64,000 bases of DNA from Sutcliffiella horikoshii DSM 8719 (GCA_001648575.1 LQXN01000064.1:1-64000), one strand, 5' to 3'. Shown: positions 32,801 through 42,580, counted from the first letter of the stretch. Notes: a model not told the origin generated them from the sequence alone. Numbers and translations: made by a program.

Positions 32801-32981
32801 TACTGTCTAATTTATGAAAAGCCCCAATTTAATTTTAAAAAAGCATCAGCAAATCGCTGATGTTATTATTATTTATCTCCAACAAGGAAATCAGTATAAA
32901 ACTTGTATAATTTATAATTATAGCTTTAATGAAACTTATTCCAGCTATAATCGTCTAAAAGTAGAAGGGGGAGTGGTTGTT

Positions 32982-33458
32982 TTGCAAAAGTTTATTAGTC
33001 TATTTATCATTTTGGTTTTTCTTTTGATTGGTTGTAGTTCTAAAAGTTCTTTAGCAATTGAAGGTGCTGCCGAAAACTATCTAAAAGAAAAAGGATACAA
33101 AATTGTTTCAAAGGAAGACGCAATTCCAATGAAGTTTTCAAAAGAAGATTTATCCCAAGTTTCTTCCATTCAAATCTGGTCTGTTCAAAACAAAGAAGTC
33201 GAAGAATATCTTGACAAAATCATTCAAACAGTTGGTTTCGTGGTTAAAAATCATCCACTTGAAATAGCATATAATACAAAGGAAACAAAAGTTACTGTAT
33301 TTCTTTTTGAAGGTAAAGTTATAGGTGGGACTTCATCCCCTTCCACAGAGGAACCATTAAGAGGTGGACCACACTCACTTGAAGGTTTGACAGCAGAAAA
33401 AATAAAAGAAGACTTTACAAAATGGGAAGCCGAATGGAACAAAAATTACGGAAATTAA
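32982..33458 (+). CDS. Lipoprotein of unknown function
   Basis: A 158-residue protein with a lipoprotein signal (ISLFIILVFLLIGC, Cys at about residue 18). The mature domain has alternating strands and helices and a late segment VTVFLFEGKVIGGTSSP. TTG 32982 follows GGGGGAGTGG; the frame is open from 32814 but without a ribosome site. Unlike its neighbours it lies on the plus strand. Single-gene unit with repeat R10 downstream. Confidence 0.65.
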   Translation: MQKFISLFIILVFLLIGCSSKSSLAIEGAAENYLKEKGYKIVSKEDAIPMKFSKEDLSQVSSIQIWSVQNKEVEEYLDKIIQTVGFVVKNHPLEIAYNTKETKVTVFLFEGKVIGGTSSPSTEEPLRGGPHSLEGLTAEKIKEDFTKWEAEWNKNYGN

Positions 33459-33537
33459 TTAGTAATTCTCAAAATAGTACTAGGAGGGTTATACTATTTT
33501 ATACATAGGTAAATAACTTCTTTTTAACGATTCCATT

Positions 33538-33566
33538 ATGCTGCAACCGCGCCCGATAATTGAATA
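33538..33566 (-). repeat. Dispersed GCGC repeat, copy R10
   Basis: On the minus strand it reads CAATTATCGGGCGCGG then TTGCAGCAT. The GGGCGC arm is shared. It lies between the convergent ends of the lipoprotein and P-loop kinase genes. Confidence 0.5.
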
Positions 33567-33621
33567 AAGTCCTATTTAGTGAAGAAAAACGCTAAATTCT
33601 ACTACTTGAAATAAATTATTT

Positions 33622-34266
33622 TTACTGGACATCTGTCTTTTCTACGATCCTATAGATGTAATCCGCATTCTCTATAGGGTTTTCTTTATTAAGGTAGTAA
33701 TCTTCAGCTAACCAATATCTTTTTTGATATTTTTCCATTCTAGTTTGATAAGCACCAAGATAAACATCTCTGCCCAATACTCTCTTGGATCTTAACTCAT
33801 GGCTACATTCAAGAAAAACACTAAAATCAAAGAAACTACGCCATTCTTTTCTTAGTAAGAAAACCCCTTCAATAATAATGATTGCATTAGATGGTATGTT
33901 TACATTTTTATTCCGTATAGCGTTTATTGAATGATCATAAAAAGGTAGAGTAATAGGACTATTGTTTCTATTCAACTTTCTAAACAATTCTCCCTGAATT
34001 AGTTCGACATCCCATTGCAGATAGTAATATTCGTACCATTCAGCATTACCTGTTTGGTAACGTTTCTCCCTTTCAACAATGTAATCATCAATATGTAAAA
34101 TAACAGTTTCGTAACTAGCTGCTATTAACTCACGTTTAAGTTTGCAAGCAAGTGTGGTTTTACCAGATCCACCTAATCCATCAATTCCAATGATAAATGG
34201 TCTGCCTCGTGAATATTCACACTTATACTGAGCTAACAGTGTTTCTGTCAACTTCCCTATTTCCAT
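33622..34266 (-). CDS. Uridine-kinase-like P-loop kinase
   Basis: A 214-residue kinase. The Walker A motif is GIDGLGGSGKTT (about residues 27-38), followed by HIDDYIVEREKRY with the acidic pair, and IIIEGVFLLRKEW. The layout matches the uridine kinase/phosphoribulokinase-like family. Bacillus members of this small group are of unknown substrate and sometimes lie near resistance genes. ATG 34266 follows GGGAGGAG. Single-gene unit between R10 and R11. Confidence 0.82.
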   Translation of the reverse strand: MEIGKLTETLLAQYKCEYSRGRPFIIGIDGLGGSGKTTLACKLKRELIAASYETVILHIDDYIVEREKRYQTGNAEWYEYYYLQWDVELIQGELFRKLNRNNSPITLPFYDHSINAIRNKNVNIPSNAIIIIEGVFLLRKEWRSFFDFSVFLECSHELRSKRVLGRDVYLGAYQTRMEKYQKRYWLAEDYYLNKENPIENADYIYRIVEKTDVQ

Positions 34267-34525
34267 ATATACTCCTCCCACAATCCGTAAGTTACGACTC
34301 ATAAATACAAGTCCAACTTATTTTTTGTGTATTCTTCTCACGATATCAATATTTAATATATTTAATTACTTTCCACCTTAACTAACTAGCCCAAAATTAT
34401 ACTCATTTTGGATTAGGCTGGTTACAAAACATCTTTGCTCTAGATTCTAACTACCTGGTACTTTATACCAATTATTTCATAATTTCCTTCAATAAGGTAT
34501 TTTTCTATGGCCTATAAAATAAATG

Positions 34526-34570
34526 AGCCCTCCTTGTTACAGTATCGCGCCCAATTGTTGAGTAAGAGCA
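34526..34570 (-). repeat. Dispersed GCGC repeat, copy R11
   Basis: On the minus strand it reads CAATTGGGCGCGATACTGTA then ACAAGGAGGGCTCAT. It aligns with R1 (AAGGGCGCTATCCTGTAAC... GCGCTCAT). It lies 20-60 bp after the stop of the oxidoreductase gene. Confidence 0.6.
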
Positions 34571-34588
34571 ATTTATTGACCTTCCACT

Positions 34589-35554
34589 CTAAACCCTAAC
34601 CAAAATCTTTCCTTCATAGTTACGACTCTCGATTAGTTTATGTGCTAGTGCAACATCAACTAAATTAAATACGTGTGCAATTGGAAGTGTGATTTTTTTT
34701 GCTACAAAGAGTTCTAAGACTTTCTCTGCTATATCTGCTAATCTTGCTGGATTATGTTTTCTTGTAGTTCCTAAGCTAAACCCTTTAATATTTCTGCAAC
34801 TACTATGAACATCACTTGTTTTAAAGTTGCCTGGTTTACCGCTGCTATTGCCAAATTGTACAAGAGTGCCATATAAGGATAAACACTCTAAACTCATACT
34901 TGTAACTTCGCCAGCAACAGAGTCAAAGATAATATTTGCTCCTAAATTATTTGTTTGTTTTAATACTTCCTTTGTAAACGATTCGTAAGTACATACTATA
35001 TCCGCTCCCAAATCCTTCACATATTTTTCTTTATTAAGATTTCCAACGGTTGCAATGATTTTATTAACACCTGCTAGTTTGGCTAATTGTACGAGCATGG
35101 AACCTACCCCACCAGCAGCACTATGTATAACAATGGTATCTGTTTTTTTTACTTGCCCAATTTCATGGATTAGAATATAAGCTAAAATAGATACGGTTGG
35201 TACTGTAGCAGCTTGTTTAAAGGAAAGACTATCTGGAATTTTAAAAACTAGTTGTTCATTTGCTACGACATACTCTGCGTATGAACCGTCTTTAGGAAAA
35301 GCTATTACCCGCTCTCCCTTTGTAAATGATGAATTACCAGAAACCTCTTCAATTGTTCCTGCAACATCTAATCCAAGTATTAATGGGAAATTACCTCTCC
35401 CTTTATTTCCTTTGCGTTTTTTTACATCAGCATAATTCACACTGGTATATTCTGTTTTAATTAAAATCTCATTTTCGCTCATTTTAGGTAATTCTACCTC
35501 AGTATATGAGAGTACATTCGCATCACCGAATTCATTTTGGATGACCGCTTTCAT
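34589..35554 (-). CDS. NADP-dependent quinone oxidoreductase (MDR family)
   Basis: A 321-residue zinc-independent medium-chain reductase. The N-terminal catalytic domain has YTSVNYADVKKRKG and LILGLDVAGTIEEVSG; the cofactor domain has VIHSAAGGVGSMLVQLAKLAG. No zinc-ligand Cys/His set is seen, as expected for quinone reductases. It would reduce quinones or enones with NADPH. ATG 35554 follows AAAGGGGGTAT. Single-gene unit with repeats on both sides. Confidence 0.9.
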   Translation of the reverse strand: MKAVIQNEFGDANVLSYTEVELPKMSENEILIKTEYTSVNYADVKKRKGNKGRGNFPLILGLDVAGTIEEVSGNSSFTKGERVIAFPKDGSYAEYVVANEQLVFKIPDSLSFKQAATVPTVSILAYILIHEIGQVKKTDTIVIHSAAGGVGSMLVQLAKLAGVNKIIATVGNLNKEKYVKDLGADIVCTYESFTKEVLKQTNNLGANIIFDSVAGEVTSMSLECLSLYGTLVQFGNSSGKPGNFKTSDVHSSCRNIKGFSLGTTRKHNPARLADIAEKVLELFVAKKITLPIAHVFNLVDVALAHKLIESRNYEGKILVRV

Positions 35555-35687
35555 CTCTATACCCCCTTTCAAATTTTATTAAAATGTTATCATATTGCCA
35601 CTGATAAGAAAATTTGAAGAATTTTATCTTATTCTATAAGTTTATCTTATCTTATGTTTTTTAATTAAGCTCTTGAATTCTTAAGTA

Positions 35688-35735
35688 TGGAAGGAGCGAT
35701 TACCTATGCAACTATTGCGCCCTTTTGCTGAAGTA
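35688..35735 (-). repeat. Dispersed GCGC repeat, copy R12
   Basis: On the minus strand it reads AAAAGGGCGCAATAG, then TTGCATAGGTAATCGCTCCTT, so both arms are present. It lies about 115 bp after the stop of the isochorismatase gene. Confidence 0.6.
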
Positions 35736-35849
35736 TGCTGAAGATCATATTTAGACCGATCACAATTACCTTTATTGCAGAAAATCCCTCTTTTATTGAA
35801 GATTATTAATGTTTATCAGAGCTTCTGAATTAACCAGGGCAAATGCAAT

Positions 35850-36407
35850 TTATCGGTAATTGTCATGGATTGGTTGAAACAAATCTTCTTTAGTAGTTCG
35901 AACAACAGAAAAATGGTCAACATTGTAGTGGCCATGCAGAATCTTATTATGATGATTTACGATTTGTTCTGCGGTCAGAACATCAGAATCTGTTGTAGAA
36001 TGTCCGTCTCCAAGTAATGTTACATCCAAACCATTAACGGTTCCCATTCTTACAGCTGTATCAATACAATGTTCTGTTTTGCACCCTATTATTACGATAT
36101 GCATAATCTCATTTTCTTTTAATTTGTTTAAGAGCGGTGTTCCAAAAAAGGCATTGGTAGCACTTTTATCAAAGATCTTGGCAGATGGTGGAACTTGAAT
36201 CTCTGAATGAATCTCAAATCCAATCCCTTTCCCTTCAGCAACATCCAAATCTCTAATAAAGATAAGCTCTATTCCTAGCGCTTTTGCTTTTTCAACGACC
36301 AGATTAATGTTATTCAATAATGCATCTTTGTTACGGACTGGATTTTCTTTTACGCTACCCTCTATTAGTTCTTGTTGAGCATCAATAATGATCAAGGCTT
36401 GTTTCAA
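35850..36407 (-). CDS. Isochorismatase-family cysteine hydrolase
   Basis: A 185-residue hydrolase. The catalytic triad is visible as Asp in ALIIIDAQQEL (9), Lys in FDKSATNAFFGT and Cys in IIGCKTEHCIDTAVR. The cis-peptide region between Lys and Cys is normal. Substrates in this family include nicotinamide, isochorismate and carbamoyl compounds; none can be chosen here. ATG start behind AAGGAGTTTTT. Single-gene unit. Confidence 0.88.
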   Translation of the reverse strand: MKQALIIIDAQQELIEGSVKENPVRNKDALLNNINLVVEKAKALGIELIFIRDLDVAEGKGIGFEIHSEIQVPPSAKIFDKSATNAFFGTPLLNKLKENEIMHIVIIGCKTEHCIDTAVRMGTVNGLDVTLLGDGHSTTDSDVLTAEQIVNHHNKILHGHYNVDHFSVVRTTKEDLFQPIHDNYR

Positions 36408-36558
36408 TAGAAAAACTCCTTTTCATATAAAATTTACCCTGTTCTCCAAACTTTTCTTCAATTGTATTCTTCATAATATCGCCCCCTTTAACTATCTACA
36501 TTATTTCTTAATAAAACCGTAAAACCCTCTTTTTAATCTGATATTATTTGTAGCTTTT

Positions 36559-36592
36559 CTCCCTTTGTTATCCGGCCCTTTAATGGAATACA
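36559..36592 (-). repeat. Dispersed GCGC repeat, copy R13 (partial)
   Basis: On the minus strand it reads TCCATTAAAGGGCCGGATAA, close to the left arm of R1 (TCCATTAAAGGGCGCTATCC). The right arm is not clear. The rest of 36408-36841 shows no gene or other clear signal. This marks the end of the repeat-associated segment before the ger operon. Confidence 0.45.
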
Positions 36593-36841
36593 GAAGAAAT
36601 CAATCGGCATTTATGATGACGAGCGAAATGAAATGTGATACAAATATTTCCTTCATAGTATAAATAACTTATTATGTACTTTTGTATCTTTATTTTTGCT
36701 TTGCTTTTTACGTTGATAATATCATTTATATTGGTGTTCTATACAGTTCTATTTGATTTCGACTCCAATCCAATTTTGTCTCTCTCGTAATCCTTATAAG
36801 TTCGCTTGGTCTTTTTTGCACTAATTGTACTTAAATAAACT

Positions 36842-36872
36842 AAACTGCCCAATCATGAGCAGTTTAGTTATA
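36842..36872 (-). terminator. Terminator of germinant receptor operon 1
   Basis: AAACTGC pairs with GCAGTTT around a short loop, with AGTTTATTT following on the minus strand. It lies just past the gerC stop. Confidence 0.75.
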
Positions 36873-36880
36873 TAGATTTC

Positions 36881-37957
36881 CTATTCTGCAATTCCTGATT
36901 GCACTACATGAACCTGGGTTTCGATGGTTACCGGTAAATTGGGATACTGCTCCTCCCACTCCGTTTTTTTAAAAACCCCTTTTTGTCTTGCTTTATCACC
37001 AAGTCCCAAAGGATCTACTTTCAAGGTTTTGAAATTTTCTACTAAAGCGAGCGCTCTTGCACTTATCTCTTCTTCCAGTGCTTTTTCTACCTTTTTTATA
37101 TTTTTCTCATCTGTTAAATCAAGCCCGCCGCTTTCTGAGACTTTCCCATCAAAGTGAATAGTAAAATGAGCCTTGTATTCACCTCTCTTTTTCTCAATTT
37201 TATATTTTGTATATGAAACAATATTTTGTATACTAATACTTTTTCCTTCTTCAATTTCCATCTCAAATTGTCCTTTACTTGACTTTTCATATAGTATTTA
37301 AAATATATAAGATTCATCAAAAGGAATCATCTCAATGTACTTATCTTCATTGAAAAGTGCAACTCCGATTACTTCTATTTGATTCCCCCTTTTTGAAATC
37401 ATGGGCATGAAAGGATCATATCCCTCAGCATAGTATTGGAAAAGGTAGTGATGTAAGTTCATTTTTGGTAATGTCCGATCAATATTCTGGCTAATTACGT
37501 CTATTATGTATTGGGACACATCTTCACTTTCAATATAATTTGATTGGAAAATTTCTGAGGCTTTATTTTGCGAAACAACTAAATGAATATCTCTCCCAAT
37601 ATGGGGGTCTCTTTGATAATTATCAACAATAGTTTCAATCCCCGCTTCTGCGACCTCTTGGCTGAAAATAATAACCCCAAGGCGCCCGATCTCTATTGGT
37701 TTTGCAGAAATTGCTTGCATTCTTTGTCTGATTTGCTTGACGGTTTTACCATCTGCAGTCAAAGTGACATCTGTTGGAGATGCATTTTCACCAGGTGGTA
37801 CAAAGGAAGAGCCTGCAGTTCCAATATATTCATCTTCTTCTTTTAAATCGTACCCTACTGATTGCACGAGCTGAATATCTTCTAATATTTTTGGTTCAGG
37901 AGTGCAACCAACTAAAGATAAAAAAATCATCGGGAAAATTATTTTGTTTTTTTTCAT
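36881..37957 (-). pseudogene. GerC-type germinant receptor lipoprotein with in-frame stop
   Basis: GerC proteins are lipoproteins at the inner spore membrane that complete the nutrient germinant receptor. The first part (MIFLSLVGC lipobox, then VQSVGYDLKEED) ends at TAA 37298-37300 after DESYIF. The same frame continues without a break as ILYEKSSKGQFEMEIEEGKS to 36881. Restoring one sense codon (AAA, Lys, would fit) gives about 358 residues, the normal length. The stop is therefore a single nonsense change, not a frameshift. The start overlaps gerB by 4 bp. Confidence 0.88.
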
Positions 37958-39042
37958 TTTTTTCTCACCTTCATGCTAAAGTATTGAAAGAGGAATAAAA
38001 AAGGAATATATAAATAGATGGTGTAAAATCCAATTTGTGAAACGATATTATTTAGTGTATCTATGTCGTTTCGATCGCGTAAAATGAAAGCTGCAATAAG
38101 AACCAATACGCAAATTGCTCTTAAACTTGTTTTTTGTTTGATAGAAAATAAACGATGCATCCCTCTGCTGGCACTCCAAAGACCTAAGCAAATATTCGGG
38201 AGGACGACAAAAAACCAAATACAAATACCGATATATTCAAATCTTTCAATAATTGCAAGGTCCACTATTTTCCACAATGTTAAGGTCGCCCAAACTGTTG
38301 TCTTTAATTGTTCTTGACTGAAATACATCAAGGAAATGAGCATGGTAACCAGGTAAATAAAAATACTGAACGACACTCCTAAAATTGCCCATTTCTCAGA
38401 CTTTGGGGCGTTTTTAATAAATGGATAAAACATGAAGAGGACTTCGAATCCTAAGAAGTTCAATGTCATCCCTTTTGTAGACTCTAATAAGTCAGTAAAA
38501 GATATATCAAATAATGGAAGCAGATTCCCAACTTGACTTTCTTTTAAGGGAAAATACTTAATAAGCAGCAATGGAAGTCCATAAATGATTCCGAGAAAGC
38601 TTATAGCTGTTATAACTCTAAAGCCACCAATCACATAATAGTATGCAATGAGCATAATTATTAATAAAAATATCCAAGGGGGAACCCCAGGAAAAATCCA
38701 GACTCCAATTACCTCCACATAAGTTCTTAATAGAACTAAAACGAACAATGTGAAATAGAGGATAAAATAAAAACTTAAGAATCCGCCTAACCATTTACCG
38801 AATACTTCATGCTGTATTGCCACAATATCATTCTTACCTCTATTTAAAATGCGATAAGATAACCAGATCAAAATAAGTATGGAGCCGCCGGATGTTATTA
38901 CAGGTATCCAGGCATTGTTTCCTGCTGAAGCTGTGATATAACGCTCAAAACCTAATATCCCTACTCCGATTTGCATAGAATGAATTAAATAAAAGACTAA
39001 ATAAGGGGATACCTGTTTAGTAACTTTAGGCAACGGATACAT
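37954..39042 (-). CDS. Germinant receptor permease-like subunit GerB (operon 1)
   Basis: A 362-residue integral membrane protein with about ten helices, of the amino-acid-permease-like endospore germination family. SPYLVFYLIHSMQIGVGILGFERY at the N-terminus and PFIKNAPKSEKWAILGV in the middle are typical. It lies 12 bp after gerA and overlaps gerC (ATGA). It probably contributes the germinant-binding pocket. Confidence 0.93.
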   Translation of the reverse strand: MYPLPKVTKQVSPYLVFYLIHSMQIGVGILGFERYITASAGNNAWIPVITSGGSILILIWLSYRILNRGKNDIVAIQHEVFGKWLGGFLSFYFILYFTLFVLVLLRTYVEVIGVWIFPGVPPWIFLLIIMLIAYYYVIGGFRVITAISFLGIIYGLPLLLIKYFPLKESQVGNLLPLFDISFTDLLESTKGMTLNFLGFEVLFMFYPFIKNAPKSEKWAILGVSFSIFIYLVTMLISLMYFSQEQLKTTVWATLTLWKIVDLAIIERFEYIGICIWFFVVLPNICLGLWSASRGMHRLFSIKQKTSLRAICVLVLIAAFILRDRNDIDTLNNIVSQIGFYTIYLYIPFLFLFQYFSMKVRKK

Positions 39043-39053
39043 ATAAGAACTCC

Positions 39054-40577
39054 TTACTCTTCTATGTCAAGATTTTTATTTACATTATGCTTCTTGGGTA
39101 TAAAGCGCTGAGGAATATTCGATTTCAGCTGTGAAGGGCGTGTTTTTTGAAAACTCATTGGCAAGCGAAATAATGAATCTTTCATATCCACCAACCTTAA
39201 GGGATAGACTGGAGCTAAATAAGGTCTTCCCAGTGATGTTAATTTGATTAAATGCCCAAGAAATAAAGCAAAGGTAAAGGTAACCCCCAGCAGCCCCCAC
39301 AGTTGAGCGGAAATGATGAAAGGGAAGCGAATTAACCGGATGACATTACCCATTTGATAAACAGGGGTTGTAAAGGAAGCTAATGCAGCTAAAGCAACAA
39401 TTATTAATAGTACATTGCTTGTCAAACCAGCCTGCACTGCAGCTGTTCCAATTACTATCCCGCCTACGATACCGATGGTTTGACCGATTTTCGTAGGAAG
39501 CCTTGCTCCCGCTTCCCTTAACAACTCAATTGTCAACTCCAATATAATTGCCTCCAAGATAGGAGGGAAAGGAATTCCGCTTCTAGAGGCGATCAAAGGA
39601 TTAAGTAAATCTTGAGGAATCATTTCATAATGATATGTCATGACAGCCACATAAAGAGGTGTAGAGACAACGGAAAAAAAAACAGCAAATAATCTAATTA
39701 AACGGAATGCTGAGGCAAGATGCCATGATAAAAAATAATCTTCGAATGCTGAGAAAAACTCGATCAGAGAAGTTGGACCAGTTAATGCATGTGGAGAACC
39801 ATCCACCAATATGGCTATTTTTCCTTCTGTCAAAACACCAACTACACGGTCTGGGCGTTCAGTATCAATCAGCTGAGGAAATGGGGAATTGCTATTGTCG
39901 GAAATGATTTGCCCAATGAACGAACTGTCAATTATGTTATCAAAATCAATATCTTCTACTCTCTTCCGTAACGTATTAACATTCTCCTGGTTTGCTACTT
40001 CCTTGATATAAATGACAGCAACCCTAGATTTTGATAATCTCCCTACCCTTATTTCTTCCACAACCAGTTCTGGTATTGGTAATCGTTTTCTTATTAGATT
40101 TAAATTGGCGTCTAAAGATTCAACAAAAGCCTCTTTCGGGCCCACCACACTGTATTCCACTTCAGGTAAGCTTACAGATCTCTTTTCAATGGCAACAGCA
40201 GGAACCATTAATGCTTCTCCAATGTTCCCCTTACTTTGAATCAAGATATGTCCTGTTAATAATAAGTCTCTCACCGTTCTCATATCAGATACTATCTGCG
40301 TGCTATCAATTGGTAAGTCTTTTTGCAGATTTAAAAGCGTTTCATCCGAAGCGCTATCTCGTAATAAGGGCAAAATATGTTCTTGTAAAATATCTGGATT
40401 GATAATGCTCTTAAAGTAATGAAGATAAAAAGTATTGTTTTCTGAATATCTAAAGGATGTAAAATCAGCAGATTGTTTGCATTGATGTAAAAGATCGTCT
40501 ATTTCTATCTCAACAGGATTATTGAGTTCATTATGGGATGTATTTTCCTTTTTACATTCCTTTTTTTTCTTAAACAA
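39054..40577 (-). CDS. Germinant receptor subunit GerA (operon 1)
   Basis: A 507-residue protein. A hydrophilic N-terminal domain (about 1-280) contains VEYSVVGPKEAFVESLDANLNLIRKRL and RPDRVVGVLTEGKIAILVDGSPHALT. A C-terminal domain with four to six helices follows, with GARLPTKIGQTIGIVGGIVIG. TTG 40577 follows AAAGGGGGG and is preferred to ATG 40619. First gene of an A-B-C operon made in the forespore in Bacillus; a nutrient germinant is the ligand, identity unknown. Confidence 0.93.
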   Translation of the reverse strand: MFKKKKECKKENTSHNELNNPVEIEIDDLLHQCKQSADFTSFRYSENNTFYLHYFKSIINPDILQEHILPLLRDSASDETLLNLQKDLPIDSTQIVSDMRTVRDLLLTGHILIQSKGNIGEALMVPAVAIEKRSVSLPEVEYSVVGPKEAFVESLDANLNLIRKRLPIPELVVEEIRVGRLSKSRVAVIYIKEVANQENVNTLRKRVEDIDFDNIIDSSFIGQIISDNSNSPFPQLIDTERPDRVVGVLTEGKIAILVDGSPHALTGPTSLIEFFSAFEDYFLSWHLASAFRLIRLFAVFFSVVSTPLYVAVMTYHYEMIPQDLLNPLIASRSGIPFPPILEAIILELTIELLREAGARLPTKIGQTIGIVGGIVIGTAAVQAGLTSNVLLIIVALAALASFTTPVYQMGNVIRLIRFPFIISAQLWGLLGVTFTFALFLGHLIKLTSLGRPYLAPVYPLRLVDMKDSLFRLPMSFQKTRPSQLKSNIPQRFIPKKHNVNKNLDIEE

Positions 40578-40696
40578 AATAACCCCCCCTTTTATATAGT
40601 TAAGCATTATCATTTCCAAACTGTAGAAAAATACCCTCTCTTATCACAGTAATACACACATACACGTACATGTGTTCCGTGGTGCGAAATATGGCG

Positions 40697-40735
40697 CTTT
40701 AAACTAAAAAACTGCCCAACATTGAGCAGTTTTTA
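40697..40735. terminator. Bidirectional hairpin terminator upstream of gerA
   Basis: AAAAACTGC pairs with GCAGTTTTT around CCAACATTGA. T and A runs flank it on both strands. It may serve the remnant at 40771. Confidence 0.65.
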
Positions 40736-40770
40736 TAAATCTAACTATTTTTTCCAACACACCATTTTAA

Positions 40771-40896
40771 CCGTCAATAATACTGTTAGGATTAACACAT
40801 ATAGGTTCAGTGGGTATAGGAGAATGGGAAAACGATAATTACGAATTTAGTAGTAATACAAAGGTAGAGGGTGATGATATCTTCACGATACCTTAG
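40771..40896 (+). pseudogene. Short gene remnant of unknown family
   Basis: An open frame without a start, reading LGLTHIGSVGIGEWENDNYEF then SSNTKVEGDDIFTIP, stop at 40894. A codon-like composition suggests a C-terminal fragment. No family recognised. It lies between the tyrS terminator and gerA. Confidence 0.3.
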
Positions 40897-40948
40897 ACCA
40901 GTCAACAATTATTTTAAAAAGTGCTTAAATATACTTTAATTAAATTTA

Positions 40949-40982
40949 GAAAAACGTTAACTCATAAACTGAATTAACGTTC
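40949..40982 (-). terminator. Terminator of tyrS
   Basis: AACGTTAA pairs with TTAACGTT, followed on the minus strand by TTTTC. It starts 18 bp after the tyrS stop. Confidence 0.75.
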
Positions 40983-40999
40983 TCAAAGAAATTCAATAA

Positions 41000-42214
41000 T
41001 TATTTTATTAACCGTAAAAATCGCTTTTTGCCAATTTGCAATACCTCATCGTTCATTAATACGCGGTCTAATTCATCTAAGCTTAGTTTTTCTTTGTTAA
41101 GCCGGACTCCGTTTTGTTTGATTAAGCGCAGAAATTCGCTTTTGCTTTTCACAAAGCCTTGCTCGACTAGTTGTGGAATAATGGCTAGGACTGTTTCGGC
41201 TCCTATCACTATTAACAACTCTGGGATGTCATCTGGTATTTCCTTTTTGCTAAATGCCGTTTCGTAGAATGTGATTGCTCTTTTCGTTTCTTCTTCTCCG
41301 CAGTATAGATTCGTAATGATTCTAGCCAATTCAAGTTTGATATCTCTAGGATTTGCTCCTTGTTTTAACTGTTGGTTCCATTTGTGTATATCGTCCGGGT
41401 GTTCATCCGTTGCCAGTTCAAAGTATTTGATAATGAGCTCGTCTGGTACTTCCATTACTTTTTTAAACATTACTTCTGTTGGTTCATTGACACCGATGTA
41501 ATTACCAAGGCTTTTACTCATTTTTTCTACTCCATCAAGACCTTCAAGCAGTGGCATGAATATGGCAACTTGCTTTTCTAATCCCCATTGTTTTTGGAGG
41601 GTGCGTCCCATGAGAATATTAAATGTTTGATCTGTGCCACCTAGTTCAATGTCTGCTTGAATTTCGACAGAATCGTAAGCTTGCATTAATGGGTAGAAGA
41701 ACTCGTGAATGCCGATCGGCACTTGGTTATTGTATCTTTTTTGAAAATCGTCACGCTCTAGTATTCTTGCTACGGATGTGGTGGCCGCTAGTTTGATGAC
41801 TTCTTCAAAGGTTAATTTAAATAGCCACTCACTATTGAATCGCACCGTCGTTCTTTCTGCATCTAAGACTTTGAATATTTGTTCGCAGTATGTTTGTGCA
41901 TTGAGTTTTACCTGCTCATCACTTAAAGCTTTCCGTCCTTTAGCTTTTCCAGTCGGATCCCCGATACGTCCAGTGAAGTCCCCAATGATTATGACGATTT
42001 TATGGCCGAGATCTTGCATTTGTTTCATTTTTCTTAGTACCACTGCATGACCCAAATGAATATCAGGGGCTGATGGGTCTAGCCCTAATTTAACTGTTAG
42101 AGGCATCTGGGATTCATAGGACTTCTCCAATTTTGCCAATAACTCTTCTTTGTTTACTATCTCTTGTGCACCCTTCATGATGATGATCAATTGGTCTTCT
42201 GGTTTTAGCAACAT
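41000..42214 (-). CDS. tyrS: Tyrosyl-tRNA synthetase (TyrZ-type)
   Basis: A 404-residue class I synthetase charging tRNA-Tyr. The HIGH-type motif is PDIHLGH and the KMSKS motif is literal (EKMSKSLGNYIG). This marks the TyrZ group rather than the KFGKT group of the housekeeping B. subtilis TyrS. A C-terminal S4 RNA-binding domain (EFLRLIKQNGVRLNKEKL) is present. ATG 42214 follows AAGGAGATG. Regulated by the T-box leader upstream. Whether it is the only tyrosyl synthetase of the genome cannot be seen here. Confidence 0.95.
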   Translation of the reverse strand: MLLKPEDQLIIIMKGAQEIVNKEELLAKLEKSYESQMPLTVKLGLDPSAPDIHLGHAVVLRKMKQMQDLGHKIVIIIGDFTGRIGDPTGKAKGRKALSDEQVKLNAQTYCEQIFKVLDAERTTVRFNSEWLFKLTFEEVIKLAATTSVARILERDDFQKRYNNQVPIGIHEFFYPLMQAYDSVEIQADIELGGTDQTFNILMGRTLQKQWGLEKQVAIFMPLLEGLDGVEKMSKSLGNYIGVNEPTEVMFKKVMEVPDELIIKYFELATDEHPDDIHKWNQQLKQGANPRDIKLELARIITNLYCGEEETKRAITFYETAFSKKEIPDDIPELLIVIGAETVLAIIPQLVEQGFVKSKSEFLRLIKQNGVRLNKEKLSLDELDRVLMNDEVLQIGKKRFLRLIK

Positions 42215-42264
42215 ACTAACATCTCCTTGGAATATTATTTCTAATATTGCAAGCTCTATAAGAA

Positions 42265-42580
42265 CCAAAGGAATAAAAAAACGCCCTTTTGGATTACCCA
42301 AAAGGACGATTCATCTCGTGTTACCACCTTTAATTCATAAGCAATTCACATTGCCTACCTTTGAAAGTACAGTCATATAAAATGACGATACTCCAGCACA
42401 TGATTACGGGTGCTTCACCGGTGTAGCCTACTCAGTCTCAGTCATGACTTTTCGGTACACAGCTCCAAGATGTATTCACAATCGTTCAACATGCACCTCT
42501 CATCAGCCGGTAACTTTCTGTTTGTTTACGTGATTGCTACTCTTTCTTATCATAGCCTTTGTTCTTATACTCCGAAATGT
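42265..42580 (-). promoter_or_regulatory. T-box riboswitch, tyrosine-specific
   Basis: A leader of about 300 nt before tyrS. The T-box is AAGGTGGTAACACG (42317-42330) and is followed by a terminator, GTCCTTTTGGG / CCAAAAGGGC plus T run (42273-42312). In stem I the specifier loop reads GAATACATC, with a TAC tyrosine codon at 42472-42474. Uncharged tRNA-Tyr would pair there and with the T-box bulge to prevent termination. Confidence 0.93.
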
